A DNA stretch of 64,000 nucleotides, taken from Rhipicephalus microplus. Taxonomy: Eukaryota > Arthropoda > Arachnida > Ixodida > Ixodidae. The position numbers and the translations under genes were made by a program. Location: assembly GCF_043290135.1 (NCBI RefSeq), contig NC_134701.1, positions 68,334,002-68,398,001 of the forward strand. The letters are read 5' to 3'. Below the pieces are notes generated by a model. That model was not told the DNA's origin, did no database searches, and worked only from the letters and a program-made list of their open reading frames with translations. Positions within the stretch are counted from its first letter, which is position 1; the number at the start of each line of letters is the position of its first letter. Below are positions 1 to 11,521 of the stretch, in pieces.

Positions 1-1745
1 AACTTATTGATAAATAACCCTTTAACTCAGCTCCAGGCTTTGACGGCATCAACTGCAAATTTTTAAAAAGCACTAGCGTCTTCAGCTCCATCATATTGAC
101 CAAAATCTTTCAACAATCCATAGACCCATGTACTCTTCCTTCGCAATGGATGAAAGGGAAGGTGGTTCCTCTGCACAAGTCCGGCAGCAAAAACTCACCC
201 TTGAATTACCGCGCAATCTCACTGACCAGCACCTGTTGCGAACTTCTTGAGCACGTAATTCTCACCAACCTGGTTAATTTCCTCAACTCCAACTCATTTT
301 TCAGCACAGCTCAACACGGTTTCTGTAAAACTTACTTATGCGAAACGCAACTAATATCACTTACTCATGCACTAAACTGTATTTTAGATCGCGCCTCATC
401 TGCTGACTGTGTGTTTTTAGATTTTAATAAAGCATTTGACAAAGTTTCCCATCAACTACTTCTTTTCAAACTAAGTCTCTTGAACCTCGCTAATAACACA
501 TACTGAAATGGATTGAATAATTTCTATGTAACCACCATCAGTTTGGTACTGCTAATAATCATGACTCACCTGTAACTGAAGTTCGTTCCGGCGTGCCTCA
601 AGGATCAGTACTAGGAGCACTTCTTTTTCTAATCTATATTAACAACTTGCCATCTACATTCACATCTCATGTTCACTTATTTGCTGACGATTGCGTAATT
701 TACCGTGAAATAATCAGTACTGACAATTCTAATGCTCTTCAATCAGGTTTAAACCTTATAAGTGATTGATGTAATACCTGGCGAACGCAACTAAACATGA
801 CAAATGTAAAAGTTTACGTGTTCATAAAAATTCTACCACCCTTGCATTCTACTATGTGAATAATATCCCCTTAGATCCTGTGAATTCATATAAATACTTT
901 GGCGTTCATATAACTTCAAACCTAACCTGGTTTCTTCATATTGAATACATAACCAGTACAGCTAACAGAACGCTTGGCTACTTACGTCACAAAATTTCTA
1001 ACACCCCGTCATCTTTGTAATTACTACTTTATCAGTCATTAGTGCACCCGAAACTAGAATGAGCCGCAGCAGTGTGGGACCCACACAACGAAAACCTCAT
1101 CTTCTCTCTAGAACTCCTTCATAACAATTCTGTTCGTTTCATTTATTCCAATTATAACCGCACTTCCAGCATATCTTCAAACGAAAGCTCACCTATGTCT
1201 TCCATCACTAGCATCACGGAGAAAAATAGCTCGCTTAACTCTGTTTCATAAGATATCCTATCACCCATTTCTTTAAAATAACTTCATTTCACAGCCACAT
1301 TACTTATCGCACCGTCTAGACCATCGCTTCCGATTCGGAATTCAAGCAGGAAACACCAACACCTTTAGTCATTCATTTTTCCCTAGAACATCTCGACAAT
1401 GGAACCACTTTCCCAATGACATAGTCACCAACATTGATAAAAAACTTCTATGAAAGGCTACAGCTAACATTGTTTAACTCGGAATTCATGGCACCGTATT
1501 ATTGTTGTAAAGTTGTATAAACAGGAAATATTGTCATGTTACTTTGTTTGTTTTTAATATTTTTGGAAAGCATTTCCTTGCTACATTGTATGTACTGCTA
1601 TTTCTAGTCGTTTGTTTTATTGCATTGTTGTATTACGTTTTTGTTCTGTATTCACTACCCAAGTTTGTACAATTTGCTGTTCACCACTCCCCTTTGTAAT
1701 GCCCTCAGGCCTTGAGGGTACAATAAATACTAAATAATAAATAAT
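1..1745 (+). mobile_element. Non-LTR retrotransposon (LINE), 3' part, cut by window start
   Basis: The sequence encodes broken reverse transcriptase and ends in a typical LINE tail: a TGAGGGTACAATAAATA-type end followed by AATAATAAT at about 1705-1750. The 5' end lies outside the window. Two other 3' ends of the same general type occur at 56050-56835 (+) and 62500-63000 (-), sharing the C-terminal RT pattern (arginine-rich stretch, LFHK motif, WN-LP motif) and the same kind of tail. The clade is probably CR1/L2- or Jockey-like. I cannot resolve it without an alignment. Confidence 0.85.
96..1470 (+). pseudogene. LINE reverse transcriptase, broken
   Basis: The first open stretch (96-506) holds the N-terminal RT blocks: NYRAISLTS, QHGF and the first catalytic aspartate block LDFNKAFDKVSHQ. 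After a stop and frame change near 506, the next blocks can be read in other frames: GVPQGSVLGALLF near 590-630 and the catalytic FADDC near 680. The C-terminal region resumes near 1200-1450 (LFHK followed by RQWNHLP). Several stops and shifts separate the blocks, so no functional protein is encoded. The endonuclease and ORF1 would lie upstream of the window. Confidence 0.85.
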
Positions 1746-2138
1746 AATATTTTGTATGTCGGGAAGAGAAGCTTTAACTTCGGCATGGCTTTATGGCAAA
1801 GTATGTTCGAAATCACTGTAACTACTCCACCACTTCTCAACCACTATCCTGTATTTAGCCACACAATCAACACCGAGAACCACCTAACCAGCAGTAAGAA
1901 CGTCCGCAGCCTAAACGACACGAGCGTAGTCAATGGCGATTTCAAACCGCAGAGTGAACAAAAAACAGCGGGTTCAAAACCAGCTGTACCGAATGCTAGT
2001 GCCAAGAAAGAAAAACCATTGCTACTTTGTTTGTTTGTTTGTTGCATGTATGTACTGGCACATACCCACTCTGGGGGATTGGCCATGATACCTAGTCGTA
2101 GCGTATATGTGATACACTGATCGAGAGCCTATTGTTAA
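1746..2138. other. No gene seen; short dispersed fragment
   Basis: The open frames here lack protein-like character. Bases 2058-2085 (CCCACTCTGGGGGATTGGCC) resemble 12150-12172 (CCCACTCAGGGGGATCGGCC), so a short dispersed repeat is present at both sites. Confidence 0.4.
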
Positions 2139-2257
2139 ATTCACATAAAAAACAGCGCCAAAAACGAGAGGCAAGAAAAAGAAGGAGACAGTCAGTGCCG
2201 CTGTCTGTCTCCTTCTTTTTCTTGCCTCTCGTTTTTGGCGCTGTTTTTTATGTGAAT
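2139..2257. repeat. Long inverted repeat / foldback hairpin
   Basis: The left arm 2139-2191 and right arm 2205-2257 are 53 nt each and reverse-complementary as read by eye, with a 13-nt loop at 2192-2204. The arms begin and end with ATTCACATAAAA / TTTTATGTGAAT. This could be a foldback MITE, a hairpin formed by inverted duplication, or an assembly or template-switch artefact. The open frame across it on the minus strand is a by-product of the palindrome. Confidence 0.85.
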
Positions 2258-2880
2258 CATGTCGTACCAACTCGCCCAAGCAACCACGTTAGCTATTGTT
2301 AAAAGAACAAAAAAAATGAAATATTAAAAATTATAATAAAATGAAAAAATAATAATAATAAACTAAGAACATAAAATAAGGAAGAATTATTAAGAGAAAA
2401 GGCGAGCTAATACTATATTAGAAGACTGAAATTTCGAGGACACCAGAAAGTTGAGTTTATCTCACCCGGTCAAAATTGAATGAATGTGCGACTTTTATTA
2501 ACATTATCACAAGAATTCGTCACAAATATATTTAAGCAGGCGTTGTGATGACATGCGCTTTGATTCTTGAATTGAATTGGATACGGCATCGAATACGTTT
2601 CTGTGGCAATGTCTCAAGCCAGAGGCATCGAAACTAAGAACATTATATGCAGTTAAATTTAAGCCTACTGTGGAAAACGAAACAGCTAGAAGTCATTTTC
2701 TAATTATTGAATAGTTTCTACATGATATAAAGTAATGCGCTAATGTTTGTGTTTGTTCGCCAATTGGGCACAGGGGAGATATCAGCAGACCAGCTCTGTG
2801 TAAATAAAAGTTTAATGAAAAAACACATCAAAATTTGCTTAAAATATCCTATAACTTTTTAGATTGGCTTCACTGAGGTT
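2258..2880. other. AT-rich spacer, nothing recognised
   Basis: This is A/T-rich sequence with AATAATAATAA runs near 2345-2365 and no coding pattern. It may include the 3' UTR of the minus-strand LINE that starts at about 2880, but I see no clear tail. Confidence 0.4.
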
Positions 2881-2931
2881 TGAAGAGATATCTTAGGTGC
2901 TGATAGTCCGTTCATTTAGAAATGTTTTCCA

Positions 2932-3132
2932 TCATATCCATACAATAGCCCATTTTCTATATATGATTGACACTATGTGTCCTATTTCTGGCAGTTTCGA
3001 GATCAGAGGACCATCAAGCGAAGCTCGAGCTAAAAAATAGGCCATTTCATTCAACTGTAGACCACAGTGGCCTGGGTCCCATACTAACTTAAGGAGCTTC
3101 AGTTGGGGTGCAACTAATGTGTACAATGTCAC
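2932..3132 (-). pseudogene. LINE RNase H domain fragment
   Basis: The 66-residue open frame contains WDPGHCGLQLNEMAYFLARA. This matches the C-terminal RNase H signature of I/R1-type LINE polymerases (W-PGHCG--GNE-AD). The expected Asp after NEMA is Tyr, so an active-site residue appears lost. The fragment sits downstream of the RT remains, as expected for the element. Confidence 0.75.
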
Positions 3133-3768
3133 TAGAGCTTTTGATTGTTGTGAAGCAGTACAACCAAAAGAGAATTCGTAATGATCATTAAACTTTTCTC
3201 GTTTGAAGGCAGTTTTCGGAGCGCCAAAATAATTGCTAAGGGCTCAGCTTCGAAAACCGAAGTGAAATCCGGAAGTCTTAGAATGATTAACCGAGGTAAT
3301 CAGTGGCAATTTCTACTGCTGCCTTTTCTTTATTCACAGAAGCGTCGGTGGCTATTATGTTCATTTCTGCATAAGCTATGCATTCATCTAACCTGTTATT
3401 AAAAAAAAAACTCGAAGATTGTAACCTAAATAGGGGGGGGGGATTTCATCATATTCTACCATAATATTTGGATCTAATGCTTTGGTTTCAATCATCATTA
3501 GGATGTTTACCTTTATGCTTTCCAATTTCCTTTGTACAAAAATAATCTCGGGAGTACGAAAGCATGGCCAATGAGCGAGAAAGAATGCGTCGGTGTCACT
3601 AATAAAGTCACAGTCAGATCGTCTCGCTGATGAGCAATAAATATGCAAGATTGTTTGTACATTTAGCATACGGAATCGTCAAAGAATAAATGGTATGCGA
3701 GCTTCCTGATACATTACATTAATAGCAACATAATTGAGGAGTCGCAAACACAAACATAGCGCTTCTCG

Positions 3769-5060
3769 CTACAACAGAACGTAGGGCCCCCCGAAAATAT
3801 ATGACCCTCTAATATTGGGCACATGTGCATTTTTGTATATCATTATGAAGGTGTGTCTACGTAACTCATATTTCCTGTTGCTCAACCTGTGCACTAAGCC
3901 TGAAGCTCGTGGTGCCCTTGCCACGATATAGTCTATGTGAGGGCTCCGGTTGAGTTTCTCATTAAAAATATTTCCCAAATATTTTGTAGACTCCACTTGT
4001 GGAATCGGTTCCTGCTTATATCATACAGAATATGAATACAATCTGCTAGTGGAAACACTAGGAGAGCGCTTTTACTGATGTTTAGAAACAATAAAATTGG
4101 CTGTAGCCAGAGTTTGAGGGAATAATACTTTTGCAATTTTTGATACAAGAGTAAATGTCATTGTCTGCAGCGAAAAACGCAATGTCGTCTGCACAATCGT
4201 AGACTGTGATATCTCGTACAATGAGAATATAGCTCATCAGAACATTGAATATTAGCGGAGATAGGACCATCCCTTAAGAGACTCTGCGTTGCTGTTTGAA
4301 TTTAGATGAGCGGCATCCATCTTTTGCAAAATAAAATTCCATTGATTTTAGAAACTCTGCTACCCACTCATCAACATATCGCGGAAAGGTAAAGTCCTGT
4401 AACGCATTCAATAAAATTGAGTGCTTAATGCTATCATAAGCTTTAGCTATGTCGAGCGTTGCTAGTACCGCCTAGTGCCATCTTTTTCGGGCAAGCTGTA
4501 TTCGGCTCTCTAAGTCGGCATGAGCACACCAAATTAAGCACTCTCTAAGAAAACCAATTTGGTTTGGCCTCAATATTTGCTTGTCAGCCATCCAAACATA
4601 TATTCTGTTACTTAGAACCCTCTCTATAACTTTATCAAGCTGAGATGCTAGAGAGATGGGTATGATACTGTGGATGTTAAAACGCGAGCTTTGCTTTTTT
4701 AATATGGGAACTACTCTATTCTGTTACTTAGAACCCTCTCTATAACTTTATTAAGGTGAGATGCTAGAGAGATGGGTATGATACTGTGGATGTTAAAACG
4801 CGAGCTTTGCTTTTTTAATATGGGAACTACTCTAGCTTTTTTGCAGTCATGGCGTATCCATGCATTTCTTAATAGTTTTTAAAGTAAGGACGTCACCGGG
4901 TGATATCTTGAATAAAACTATAATAATAGGAACGGTTATACCCTCAGGGCTAGGAGCTGACGAGCGTAAGTTTCTTATTACGCGTGACAATTCAGACAAT
5001 GTCCCTTTTTTGTAGCCCGTCTTTGTGGAAGATTTTTGCCAGTTGGTTGTCAAAGACAAA
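3769..5060 (-). pseudogene. LINE reverse transcriptase, broken
   Basis: On the minus strand the blocks read in order. An N-terminal segment (4847-5059) has LSELSRVIRNLRSSAPSPEG. The first catalytic block LDIAKAYDSI lies near 4430-4480. The second catalytic block lies in 4082-4270, with MVLSPLIFNVLMS and CADDIAFF (usual Y/F-ADD; here C). The thumb region lies in 3769-3996, with KYLGNIFNEKL and SPHIDYI. Stops and frame changes separate the blocks. A 116-bp tandem duplication (4601-4832) also disrupts the RT. Confidence 0.85.
4601..4832. repeat. 116-bp tandem duplication inside LINE RT
   Basis: Bases 4601-4716 and 4717-4832 are two adjacent copies starting TATTCTGTTACTTAGAACCC. They differ at only a few bases (for example ATCAAGCTGAG versus ATTAAGGTGAG). 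The duplication postdates most decay of the LINE. Confidence 0.9.
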
Positions 5061-5516
5061 GAAAACCTTTTTGCTAGACCTCTATCAATAGCCTCTAAAA
5101 AATTTGCCCCTTCTTCTGGCGATAACCTGTCATAATCAGAGTTAGCTAGAGACGCCAGGATTTTGTGGATCTCATATATTGAAATAACGCTTTCTTATTT
5201 CCAGGTTTGGGAAGAAAGTCGAAATGCCTTCTGTCATAGTCTTCTTCACCTTTGGCCACTGTGCGTTTAGATGTGGCTGCAAGAAATTTATAATCTGCTT
5301 AATTCTTGGGGGACTGATTATGAATTAGTTGCTTCCAGGCTGCTTGCCGTCGTCTATCGTCACGAGAGCAATCAGAATTCTACCACTGGCTACCAGGCAC
5401 CCTCTTAGCAGACCCAATGGCAAATTCAGCTTTTTTACCATTCTTTACATACTCGCACTTAATTTCACGGCTTTAGTTTCATCGTTGTCTTCAGTGGTAC
5501 AAGCCAAAGCAACTTT

Positions 5517-6240
5517 TCAGTCATTCCTAAATTTGGAACAATTTATAAAGGTTCGAGCTCGGGAGCATGATGGAGTAATAGGGCAAGTAATTTCAAACAG
5601 TACTGGTAAATGGTCACTGTTGGTGGCGCAGTCTAGGGTAGTCCAAGATATGCTGGAAATACCAGAGCTTATAAAACTCAAACCTAACACCGAGCGGGAT
5701 TGGTCTTGGATAAATGTGGGAGTTCTAGCATTGAGGCATGATAAATTATTGTCTATAGGCCAGTCCCACAAACGTTGTTCACATTGATCAGTCCTAAAAC
5801 CATAACAAGTGCGGTGAGAATTAAAATCTCTAACCATAATTATTTCTTTGCACCACAAAGTAACAGCCTTGTTTAAACATCCCGTGTCTTGTGAATTCAC
5901 AGGAAAGTAAAGCTTTGCTAGTCAGAAGGGTGAGCATCCAAGAAATGTAATATCTAAAGCGAAAACTTCGCATTTGGAGGATTTACGTTTGCATGAAGCT
6001 CGGACCTTTGAACTAATTCTACTACTTACAAAGAACGCTAAACCTCCACCTTTGCATGGGCGATCTAGGCGTAAAGACTGGAAAGTAGGTCATCAAAACG
6101 AATAATGTGCTGATAGCCACGTTTCTTGCAGTGCAATATTATCTGGAGTGCATTTACAAGACAAATACAATAAATCTGTACTAGCTGAATAAATAGATCA
6201 GCAGTTTCAATAAAGAATTTTGAGAGAACCTAATATTTTG
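5517..6240 (-). pseudogene. LINE endonuclease (APE-like), broken
   Basis: The 127-residue open frame 5517-5900 carries the C-terminal half of an exonuclease-endonuclease-phosphatase domain. It contains GDFNSH-like VRDFNSHRTCYGF, then LSCLNARTPTFI and the terminal catalytic ATNSDHLPVLFEI (SDH motif). The N-terminal half can be traced to about 6240 in other frames (an ALQETWL-type segment near 6110-6140). It lies between ORF1 and RT, the correct position for an I-like LINE. It is not functional. Confidence 0.8.
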
Positions 6241-6402
6241 ACAGAATTGTTTTGGCTACCACCTTTTCCGAAATAATTTCTTTAGGAATTTGCTCTTCGA
6301 CAGGTTGTCCTTTTGGTATTTTTTGCTTTTCGAATGTTTTCGAGAACCAACTTTTTTTGAAGACAGGGGATCGAGTGCACTTGAGAGATTTCATGTCCAT
6401 GT

Positions 6403-7569
6403 TTATATCAGAATTCTGCCCATCCTACTGTGTATCATCACGTATCCTCTGGTTGTATGTATGAGAGGGCCCTGCAGCCTGTACTTCTGAAGGGGCCGAC
6501 GCTGTTTCTGCTTCACTTGGCGGGAGAGTAACGTCAGCATGTTGTGAAGCATCCCTATATCTCTCGGCGATTCATATACTTGTGTCAACTGATTGGCTAC
6601 AATATGGTGTAAAGAGTCACAAAGGGTGGTAGCCAGGTGATTTATAATTTTCTCCATTGCTTTTTTGATCATGTCCACAATATACACTGAAAGAGAAGCT
6701 TCCAAAGTTGCACTATGTCGGGCTATATCGACCAGCATATCCCTGGGTTCTAGCCTAAATTTCCGCAATGGCGTCTTTTCGCGACATTGTCTGTGATCAA
6801 AAATTTCAGAAATTTGAATCTCACGAGCTTTGGCTGAGCAATTTGCGTTATCTGCGCAGTGGGGTTCATGACAAAGACAACACTTTTAGTCAGTACTACT
6901 GCATTCATTTGCATTATGCTCCTCACCACAGCTTCGGCATCTGGGTGCTGACCTGAATCCTATTAGGGTGTACTCATAGCGCCAACATTTCTGACACTGG
7001 AGGGGACAGGATGACAGATGTTCTACTCCGAATATTAGAGGCCACGCCTTGATTTGAGGGGGGCGAATTGACCCGGCAAAAGTGACAATCACAGACTCAG
7101 TTGAAATTTTTTTTGTTTCTACCGCTCGTCCGCCCCTATATTCAGCAATTGCACCTGCCTCAGAGAACATTTCTAGGGCCTTAGCTGAAGTCCTGTTGAT
7201 TTCGATGCCTCGAGCAATATCTTTGACGCATGCTTGGTGAGGAGGATTAAATGCATTCACCGGATTTGTTGCGAACATTGATCATTTTACTAAGTCTCTG
7301 ACACAGAGCTGGTCAGGCGAAAAGCAGACAATGCCTCCCTTGCCGAACTGCAGGGCCTCTGTGATGCTGTTGTAGTGAGCTGTCGCTGCTTTCAGTACCT
7401 ACTGGATCACTTTTGGGTTTTGCATCCTAATGACTCTGTCGTTGCTTTGGTATAGGGCCACAGGCACGGAAGCGATACCATTGCATAGGAACTGGTCCAC
7501 TGGTAGCTCCTGCGGAGAAAGAGTAGCAGACCAGAAGTAAGCCCCTGGTCCAGGTGAAGAAAACGGCAT
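6403..7569 (-). pseudogene. LINE ORF1, gag-like with CCHC zinc knuckles
   Basis: The frame opens with an ATG at 7569 (MPFSSPGPGAYFW) and runs through two in-frame stops to 6886. Its last part is cysteine-rich: CQKCWRYEYTLIGFRSAPRC and then CRSCGEEHNANEC, the paired zinc knuckles of LINE ORF1 RNA-binding proteins. A second frame (6403-6768) continues with helical, charged sequence. Upstream of 7569 the reading frame is interrupted by the LTR of the inserted gypsy element. Confidence 0.8.
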
Positions 7570-7606
7570 CTGTCTGGACTGACTAGCCAAAAAGTCACTA
7601 GCTAAT

Positions 7607-7767
7607 TGTGATAACCGGATAGTCCTGGGCCATGTCGGTCGCTGGACCGAATCACACACACGTACGTTGGCGGGTTCCACACTGACTGGCTGGTCACGTG
7701 CGCCGTATTTATTTCCTTGCAACATCGACGCCCCTGGGCGCCGGAACGGCAAACTAATCTTGTCACA
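7607..7767 (-). repeat. 3' LTR of gypsy element 1
   Basis: This is a 161-bp LTR with TG...CA ends, adjacent to target duplication CTAAT at 7602-7606. It shares about 150 of 161 bases with the 5' LTR at 11829-11989. Confidence 0.93.
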
Positions 7768-7782
7768 TCCCTCCCCCCTTTA
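7768..7782 (-). promoter_or_regulatory. Polypurine tract of gypsy element 1
   Basis: On the minus strand AAAGGGGGGAGGGA sits directly before the 3' LTR start (TGTGACA). This is the expected position of the plus-strand primer site and confirms the orientation. Confidence 0.9.
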
Positions 7783-7803
7783 ATAATGGTTGCAAACCAT
7801 TGT

Positions 7804-8148
7804 TTAAGGTGCGTAGCGCGATACTGGTCGTCGAATTCTGGTACTTTGACGCAGGACAGGAGTACTGGGTGCTGTGACAGCAAGTTCCGGTTCCCTCGCC
7901 ACGTCTTCCCTGAGATCTTGCCTAGACTCTGTGTCGTGAAGACGATCCGGAGATAGCTGCCTCTGACCTACGTCCAAGCCTGGAGCAAGACCAGTTAGCT
8001 GCGTCTGACCCACGTCCAAGCTTGGAGCAAGATTGGTAGATACTGGGCTGCCTGACTTTTGGTTGTCTGCACTCAGTTCCTCAGGGGCCTGGCGGATGTG
8101 ATCCAGATGTCGAGTTAACCGTCGTCCGTCTTCCAGTAGAACATCCAT
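7804..8148 (-). pseudogene. C-terminal tail of gypsy 1 Pol
   Basis: The frame starts MDVLLEDGRRLTRHLDHIR and ends LRQSTRIRRPVSRYAP. This is the basic tail typical of K02A2.6-like polyproteins after integrase. It carries a degenerate internal repeat (LAPSLDVGQTQLTGLAPGLD). It is separated from the integrase core by a frame break near 8150-8185. Confidence 0.7.
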
Positions 8149-8184
8149 GCACGAAGTGCGTTGTTCGGTGACGACTGCAGGGAG

Positions 8185-8931
8185 TCATGCAGGTCCTGGA
8201 GGGAAGTTTCTTGCGAACACCTGGTCACCCGGGTGGCCCAAAACCCTGGGTCTTGTTCCTTGGTCGCATCTGATTTTCTGCTTAAGTTGCTTCTGTAGCA
8301 CCTTGGTCGTGAGGTCTGGGTGTGGCAGGTCCAACGCAGTCCTCAGCTTCCGCCCCAACAACAGCTCCGACGGACAGCAACCCGTGACCTCGTGAGGCGT
8401 TGACCTGTATGTCAGGAGCATGCGGGCAATTTGAGTGCGATTATCTCCAGGGCCAGTCTTCCGCAACTTGTTTTTGACAGTCTGCACGACCCGCTCTGCA
8501 GCACCGTTTGACGCTGGATGATACGGCGGCACTAGCATTTGCCTCACCTTGTTTTTCTTGAGGAATGTGGAGTAAAGCTCACTGGTAAATGCTGGCCCAT
8601 TATCCGACACGACCACATCTGGAAGGCCTTGGTATGCGAACATAATGCGCATGCAGGAAATAGTTGCATCAGCCGACGGTGTAGAGACCGGGAACACTTC
8701 AATTCACTTCGAAAACGCATCGACTGCGATAAAAAAACAGGTGTTCCTGTAAGGACCGGCATAGTCCACATGCAGCCGTGACCATGGTTTCTCCGGGAAC
8801 GGCCAGGGCATGACAGGCACTGGTAGTGACACTCTTTGATGCTCCTGGCAAATGCGGCACCTTTGAATGGTGATCACTATATCATTATCCAGGCTAGGCC
8901 ACCACACATGGCTACGCGCAACTGCCTTCAT
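8185..8931 (-). pseudogene. Gypsy 1 integrase
   Basis: The 8704-8931 frame has the zinc-binding region (CRICQEHQ) and the first catalytic aspartate in RLHVDYAGPY. After an in-frame stop near 8700, 8185-8697 carries the second aspartate in VVVSDNGPAF and the glutamate in NGAAERVVQ, completing the DDE triad. The single break suggests recent decay, consistent with the similar LTRs. Confidence 0.9.
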
Positions 8932-9087
8932 TTTGGACAGTCCTGGATGACTCTCATGCAGCAGCTAGAGGACTTCCTTTCGCAAAGGATTTTGGAACAA
9001 AGACTCTGTTGCCCCACAATAGACAGTTCCCTTGCACGCTCATCTCATGAAAGCGCGTCTCGTAGGGTCTTCCCTCTGACCCTTGGT

Positions 9088-9939
9088 TTATCTGGCAGCC
9101 TGACACAACGCTGCTCTTACTTTTGACAGCACCCGGTCTCTGGAGGTGGCTGCCGCAACAGCATTTGACGACAGCACCCCTGGGTATACTCCTTCCAGCA
9201 TTAACACTTCGACAGGGCAGTCAACAACGAATTCGGCAGTTGGCAGAGGTAGCCGGCTTAACCCATCGGCATGTGCAATTTGTGAACCCGGCCTATACTT
9301 CAGGTCGTAACTGTACCTCGACAACAGCAAGGCCCACCTTAGCACTCTCGGAGAACAGGATTTGGGAACTGGTTTGTCTGCTGCGGGCAGGCCGAGCAGC
9401 GGTTTGTGATCTGTGACGGCTTCGAATTGCCGGCCCCATAAGTACTGCCTGAACTTTGTAACGCCAAGTACAAGGCTCAATGCCTCCTTATCTAACTGAC
9501 TGTAGTTTTTCTCCATGGTTGCCAGACTGCGGGAGGCAAAACCAATGGGGCGCTTTTCTCCAGTTGACTCTCGTTGCGCCAGTACTGCTCCAATCCCGAA
9601 GGGAGATGCATCAGTGACAAGCACAGTTGGCTTTCCTGGGTCAAAGTGTGCCAATATAGCAGCAGAGGCCAATAGCTCCTTGCTTCTCCGAAATGCCTGC
9701 TTTTCATCAGTTTCCCAGTGCCATGGTGTTCCCGACGCCAACAAACTATTGAGCGGCTGTAATACGGCAGAAAGGTTCAGCAAAAACATTCTGTAAAAAT
9801 TAACCAACCCGTAGTAACTCTGAAGTTCCTTGACCGATCGGGGTGCGGGGGCTTCCAGCACTGCTTCAGTCTTAGCCGGGTTTGGACGCAGCCCAGCCGC
9901 ACTAATGATATGGCCCAAGTACTGGTCTTCTGGTTTCAT
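9088..9939 (-). pseudogene. Gypsy 1 RT C-terminus and RNase H
   Basis: This 283-residue frame starts in the RT connection (YLGHIISAAGLRPNP, FYRMFL). It then contains the RNase H-like domain (VLVTDASPFGIGAVLAQ, FASRSL, YSQLDKEALSLVLGV, DHKPLLGL) and ends in NAHADGLSRLPLP-type sequence (here IAHADGLSRLP) before the integrase zinc finger. It is split from the upstream gag-pol frame by a shift between 9940 and 9997. Confidence 0.9.
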
Positions 9940-9996
9940 GAATTCTCATTTGGATAACTTCAGTCGCAGTCCCGCGGTCTTCAGGTGATCCAACAC

Positions 9997-11445
9997 TCAG
10001 CCCAAATTTTCCCAATGCTCTTTGTCACTGGTTCCTGTGACCAGAATATCATCAAAGTACACTATGACATGGTCAAGGTCGTGCAACAGATTTTCCATCT
10101 CTCGCTGAAATATAGCCGAAGCTGATGAAACCCCGAACGGCAGCCTTGTGAAGTGGTATAACCCTTTCGGAGTGTTAATGGTGACTAGCTCTTGGCACTC
10201 CTCATCGAGTAGAACCTGCTGGTAGGCATCTTGCAAGTCAAGCTTTGTGAACTTCTTGCCCCCTGTAAGTCGCGCAAAAAGTTCCTCAATCCTAGGAATA
10301 GGGTAGGACTCGACGACTGTAACCGGGTTTATGGTAGTCTTAAAATCGCCGCAGACGCGAACCCGGCCGTCGCGCTTCAAAACAGGAACGATGGGCGCGG
10401 CCCACTGAGAAGTTTTCACCGGTTTGATAACGCCTTCCCGTTCCATCCTCTGTAGTTCTTCAAAAACCTTATCGCGCAAAGCAAATGGTATCGGACGTGC
10501 CTTGACAAAACGTGGCTTCGCACCCTTTTGTACGGATATAGACGCTGTAACGCCGTGAAACGTGCCAAGCTGCTCCGAAAAAACTTCGTGATATTGGCTT
10601 ACCAGGTCTTCCGTAGACTTCACAACGTTGCCTCCCTCCGTCTGAGCGATGCCTAGCTTGAAGGCCTTCATCCAGCTTCGTCCAAACAGCGTAGGACACG
10701 CCCCTTTCACGACAACTAGTGGTAGCTGGCACTCCTTGTCGCCAAGTTTGACCATTGCTTCCAGCTTTCCCTGGACGCGTTTCATGTCGCCGAAAAAACT
10801 TCTCAGCTGCACACTCGATTGCTCCAACGGCACCGACGGAAAAAGCTCGGCAAACTTGCCATCATCAATGGTCGACACACTAGCACCGGTGTCCAACTCC
10901 ATATCGAGCATTATGCCATTAACTTCAACCGCTATGCACATTGACTCCGAACTAGCTGTGTTAAGCGTCCACAAGTCGAAAACTTCGGGCTCGTCAGCAA
11001 AGACAGGTAGGTCGCCCAGGTTGTTCACGCGACTAGACTGGCTCCGGTCGAAATTTCTACTTCCCGGCTGAACTCTGCAAACTCTTGCAAGGTGCTCTTT
11101 TTGGCGGCAGTTGTGACAAATCGTGCTGCCGTGCTTACACCGACGCGCAGAATGACCTCCCCCGCAACGGAAGCAACAGCTATCATTTTTCTGCGAGGTG
11201 ACAACGTTCGCTTGCTCCGGAGCTTCTTGAGATAGTAGCTGTGCTTGCTGACAGCTCATTGTGCGTGAATCTTGACGCGTAGCCTCCATAGCTACGACGG
11301 TGTCCTTCGCAGTTTCGAAGGTTAAACGCGTCGTTTCCAGCAGCCGTGTTTGCATGGTTACGTCATTGATTCCGCTGACTATCTGGTCGCGCAACATGTG
11401 CTCTCGAAATGTTGCGAAATTACAGTCTTCGGCTAATTTCTTCAA
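9997..11445 (-). pseudogene. Gypsy 1 gag-protease-RT polyprotein segment
   Basis: This is the largest open frame in the window that belongs to this element (482 residues). In order it has the gag C-terminus, a CCHC pair (CFRCGGGHSARRC, CHNCRQKEHLARVC), an aspartic protease active site (DTGASVSTID), and RT with catalytic LDLQDAYQQ and VIVYFDDIL (YFDD). It is broken at both ends: gag upstream (11522-11785) and RT downstream (9939). Gag and pol appear fused in one frame. Confidence 0.92.
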
Positions 11446-11521
11446 CGAGGCAATGTAGTCACTTACGGTCTCCCCCTGTTTTCGATGTCTTGAGAAAAAA
11501 CTTGAAACTTGCCACTACTTC

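Larger units (their letters stand above)
2880..7606 (-). mobile_element. I-like non-LTR retrotransposon, decayed, split by a gypsy insertion
   Basis: Reading leftwards on the minus strand, the order is gag-like ORF1 with a CCHC knuckle, apurinic-type endonuclease, reverse transcriptase and RNase H. That is the order of I-clade LINEs. All parts carry stops and frameshifts. The Ty3/gypsy element at 7607-11989 inserted in its 5' part: ORF1 remains readable up to the insertion site at 7606, so the rest of the 5' end should resume at 11995 and beyond. The I-clade call rests on domain order only. Confidence 0.8.

Noticed and set aside
2022..2279. Minus-strand open frame rich in Lys/Arg then Phe/Leu
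   Set aside because: It runs through both arms of the 53-bp hairpin, so the composition is explained by the inverted repeat.
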